From contig JBEAVE010000004.1 of assembly GCA_041161065.1 (NCBI GenBank), positions 179,777 to 243,776 of the forward strand: 64,000 nucleotides of DNA, given 5' to 3'. The notes beneath the pieces are model-generated. The model was not told the DNA's origin. It did not search any database and worked only from the letters and a program-made list of their open reading frames with translations. This document shows positions 63,301 through 64,000 of this stretch, in pieces. The translations under genes were made by a program, and so were the position numbers. This DNA comes from DYRG01 sp041161065. GTDB lineage: Bacteria; Pseudomonadota; Gammaproteobacteria; Beggiatoales; Beggiatoaceae. Every line of letters begins with the position of its first letter. Positions within the stretch are counted from its first letter, which is position 1.

Positions 63301-63402
63301 TCTAATTCTGAGTTGTGGGTTGAAAATGGTATTAGAGAACCAGAACAAATAACATTAGGAATAGTGCTTGATAAAAAAGGTATTAAAGAAATATCTTTGT
63401 AA
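60304..63402 (+). CDS. Large sacsin-like GHKL (HSP90-type) ATPase, possible defence protein
   Basis: 1032 residues. The N-terminal ATPase of sacsin/HSP90 type shows the N box WELLQNAKD at 44-52, the G1-like LKFKHNGRVFS at 76-86 (His in place of Asp, as is common in this group) and the G2 box GKFGTGF at 114-120. A long helical middle follows. A coiled coil (~845-890: KQQNQELIEENIELKEENNN) and a compact C-terminal domain (~935-1032, IYLVIRPSDGNKIVFYYPNE, ending EQITLGIVLD) close it. Composition is much more AT-rich than sdh, so it was probably acquired. Such ATPases occur in defence islands; no nuclease motif is visible here. Function unknown. Confidence 0.8.
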   Translation: MSYESKIQESRAKAYERVVATKIIDLMTKLRLSNDGTAERRWVWELLQNAKDVCYKGKKISIEILFQQLNDNNGVLKFKHNGRVFSTDNITFLIEQISTKDRSEEDGEQPKTTGKFGTGFLTTHLLSEKVEIDGIVSDEDEKPHKFNLLLDRSGKTIEEIILSVNTSMSLLNKLDSYPSIDYIPTDFNTVFCYHLDNKGIEVAKKGIQDLYSSLPFTLAFIPVIKSVKIESNDKIVTYKYISKKQISDKIQLIKIERITNSENEEISLILLSNQSTTIAVQIEQDKKDFYLKKLHLSTPRLFCDFPLIGTEDFYIPIVINNPKFYLNEPRSGVYLTDIEQQEINKNKQHLQEAVELYYDLLLYASQHNWQNLYVLADIKQPKSKDWFSDIWFKQNILKPTQDKLISVPIVDTVSHGRVAIAENIQFPYHKENEIREKIWDLYNIGGIFKLPIKQYLHFWYEIVQLSYYNKYRLTLEDITAWISEQKNLFTLANSFNKTENEAMDWLNRYYQLINCDESILNLIEQNKYAVIPNQNNNFCKKSELFIDQNIEEELKTVIKLLGDDWREILLKRNVFTGSHLKYYKKTQKDIIEKINNILCEGEDIWEACDYLISCFCNTPDFPSKRQSIYDFCKAVSPSDVPEKRYITTWDKNIWKEVDRLQIEWLISVISGQKDIIQLTQYLQFPDENKTLEWLDGFISFLEKEEYGEKLNDNENPILPNQEGQFKIKDELSLDDEIDETLKDIAANLGYNFREELLDTTIYLELPENRTKKSSDVAQKIEELIKPKFSEIPRTEETQEIFNQLFVWFKNNEEDAKNLFSMLHEKRYNLLDDEEIAKHIEEVPLLKQQNQELIEENIELKEENNNLKEENARLKANQGYYKIITQEITPNILISFGIDSEEKLQDFLSDKEFSKHYTLGDHGSGFSMIMHVKEIIERAKQNVKKYLILNSDYDCLCWNEQDTVITGVKKYGKPIYLVIRPSDGNKIVFYYPNEKTTLSLSNSELWVENGIREPEQITLGIVLDKKGIKEISL

Positions 63403-63429
63403 GAGTAAGATTTATTCACTTTTACTATT

Positions 63430-63789
63430 TCAAAATGGATTATAAACGGTTAAATCTTCAATCCAATCAAAGTCTTTAATATTTCTTGTTGCGAGTGGTA
63501 AGTTATGTTCTAAACAAGTTGCGGCAATAAAAGCATCTCCTAAAGACATTTTACGTTGCTGACGTAGTTTAATAGCTATTTCAGCAGCAACATGAGAAAC
63601 TAATAGCATTTCTAAATGTTGCAACACATTTTCAATAGCAATAACCCCTTCTTTATTTAGTTTTGGATAACCTAAAACTTCTACCTTACTTATAACTGAA
63701 TAATGAGTAGCATTATCAATAATCCAATGCCTTAATGAAGCATACATTGGTTGCACAGAATAAATAATCAAATTGCTATCAATTAGCAT
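63430..63789 (-). CDS. PIN-domain ribonuclease toxin (VapC-like)
   Basis: 119 residues, complete PIN domain. Acidic residues stand at the expected places: D4 (MLIDSNLIIY), E37 (ISKVEVLGY), D85 (MSLGDAFIAATCLEHNLPLATRN) and D106 (KDFDWI). PIN toxins cut RNA, often initiator tRNA. The gene follows a small gene with two stop codons in between, the normal antitoxin-toxin order. It converges with the sacsin-like gene 27 bases away. Confidence 0.9.
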   Translation of the reverse strand: MLIDSNLIIYSVQPMYASLRHWIIDNATHYSVISKVEVLGYPKLNKEGVIAIENVLQHLEMLLVSHVAAEIAIKLRQQRKMSLGDAFIAATCLEHNLPLATRNIKDFDWIEDLTVYNPF

Positions 63790-63792
63790 TTA

Positions 63793-64000
63793 TTACTCTC
63801 TATTCGGTAATAAGCGATCTTGACGTTGCTCACATTGCCACATCACTGGATCAACTATTTCTAAAAATGGATTTAATTCAACCGCTTTTTCTAAAGCTAT
63901 TGCAAAACTTTTCTTTCTATCAGTGCAAATAATCTGTTCATTTTTTTGCACTATTTTTTGCTCTAAAAGCAAAATATAATTAAATAACTCTGCTTGTAAA
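63793..64000 (-). CDS. Probable antitoxin of the PIN toxin, 5' part outside the window
   Basis: An open frame enters from the right window edge and ends TAA at 63793-63795, giving 68 C-terminal residues. They are charged and helical (LQAELFNYILLLEQKIVQKNEQ spread over the edge, then ALEKAVELNPFLEI, DPVMWQCEQRQDRLLPNRE). The frame stops three bases before the toxin start, as VapB-type antitoxins do. The last Pro-rich turn (DPVMWQ) resembles antitoxin tails that fill the PIN active site. The DNA-binding N-terminus is not visible, so the family is not certain. Confidence 0.7.
   Translation of the reverse strand, partial: LQAELFNYILLLEQKIVQKNEQIICTDRKKSFAIALEKAVELNPFLEIVDPVMWQCEQRQDRLLPNRE

Noticed and set aside
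1..64000. tRNA, rRNA, prophage or integrase genes
   Set aside because: None was recognised by eye; no cloverleaf, 16S/23S motif, integrase or transposase reading frame was seen. A covariance scan would be the decisive test for tRNAs.

Overview
The window comes from a gammaproteobacterium of moderate to low GC. Gene content and protein style point to the sulfur-oxidising Thiotrichales (Beggiatoa/Thioploca-like). Evidence is a gammaproteobacterial 6S RNA next to zapA, rpoH with a canonical RpoH box, hda, clpSA, tatABC, ccmDE, sdhCDAB, a polyhydroxyalkanoate cluster, hypF and a type II secretion gspC. The genus is inference; no rRNA or tRNA gene is present to settle it.

Layout. 1-1174: AT-rich accessory edge with the 3' end of an unknown gene, a ~97-bp inverted-repeat element and an EVE-HNH modification-dependent endonuclease. 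1168-6407: a Tat-exported molybdenum hydroxylase pair (iorA/iorB-like), an RsmB-like rRNA methyltransferase and an MltD-like lipoprotein. 6539-9342: hinT, tatABC, then ccmD and ccmE. 9373-13687: Cache-domain protein, SlyB-like lipoprotein and two histidine kinases. 13754-17692: glyQ and glyS, split by two foreign-looking genes. 17734-26129: amgK, rpoH, second copy of the inverted-repeat element, leuC-hda, LprI-like protein, hypF, moxR. 26250-28750: phaA-phaR-phaB. 28876-33899: mrcB (PBP1b), a TPR protein, gspC and a flippase as one operon.

34020-36386: a tandem pair of small acidic paralogues of unknown function, 6S RNA, a cold-shock protein, zapA and a coiled-coil PD-(D/E)XK-like protein with perfect heptad repeats. 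36411-41115: sugar-phosphate transferase and epimerase, a secreted protein, clpA and clpS. 41235-45731: orphan HlyD-like adaptor, mdh, and the DUF485-actP acetate uptake pair. 45916-56547: an FtsK-like protein with destroyed Walker motifs, a TonB-dependent receptor, a large CLCA-like secreted metalloprotease/VWA protein, a Met/Pro-rich periplasmic protein and ligA. 56801-60170: sdhCDAB. 60304-64000: a second AT-rich accessory edge with a sacsin-like GHKL ATPase and a VapC-type PIN toxin preceded by its probable antitoxin.

Together the core genes describe respiration on acetate and C4 acids (ActP, Mdh, Sdh), storage of carbon as PHA, Tat export and cytochrome c maturation, and envelope building. 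The most unusual items are the catalytically dead FtsK paralogue, the two-copy inverted-repeat element, the bacterial CLCA homologue, the paralogue pair beside 6S RNA, and the two AT-rich defence-like edges.
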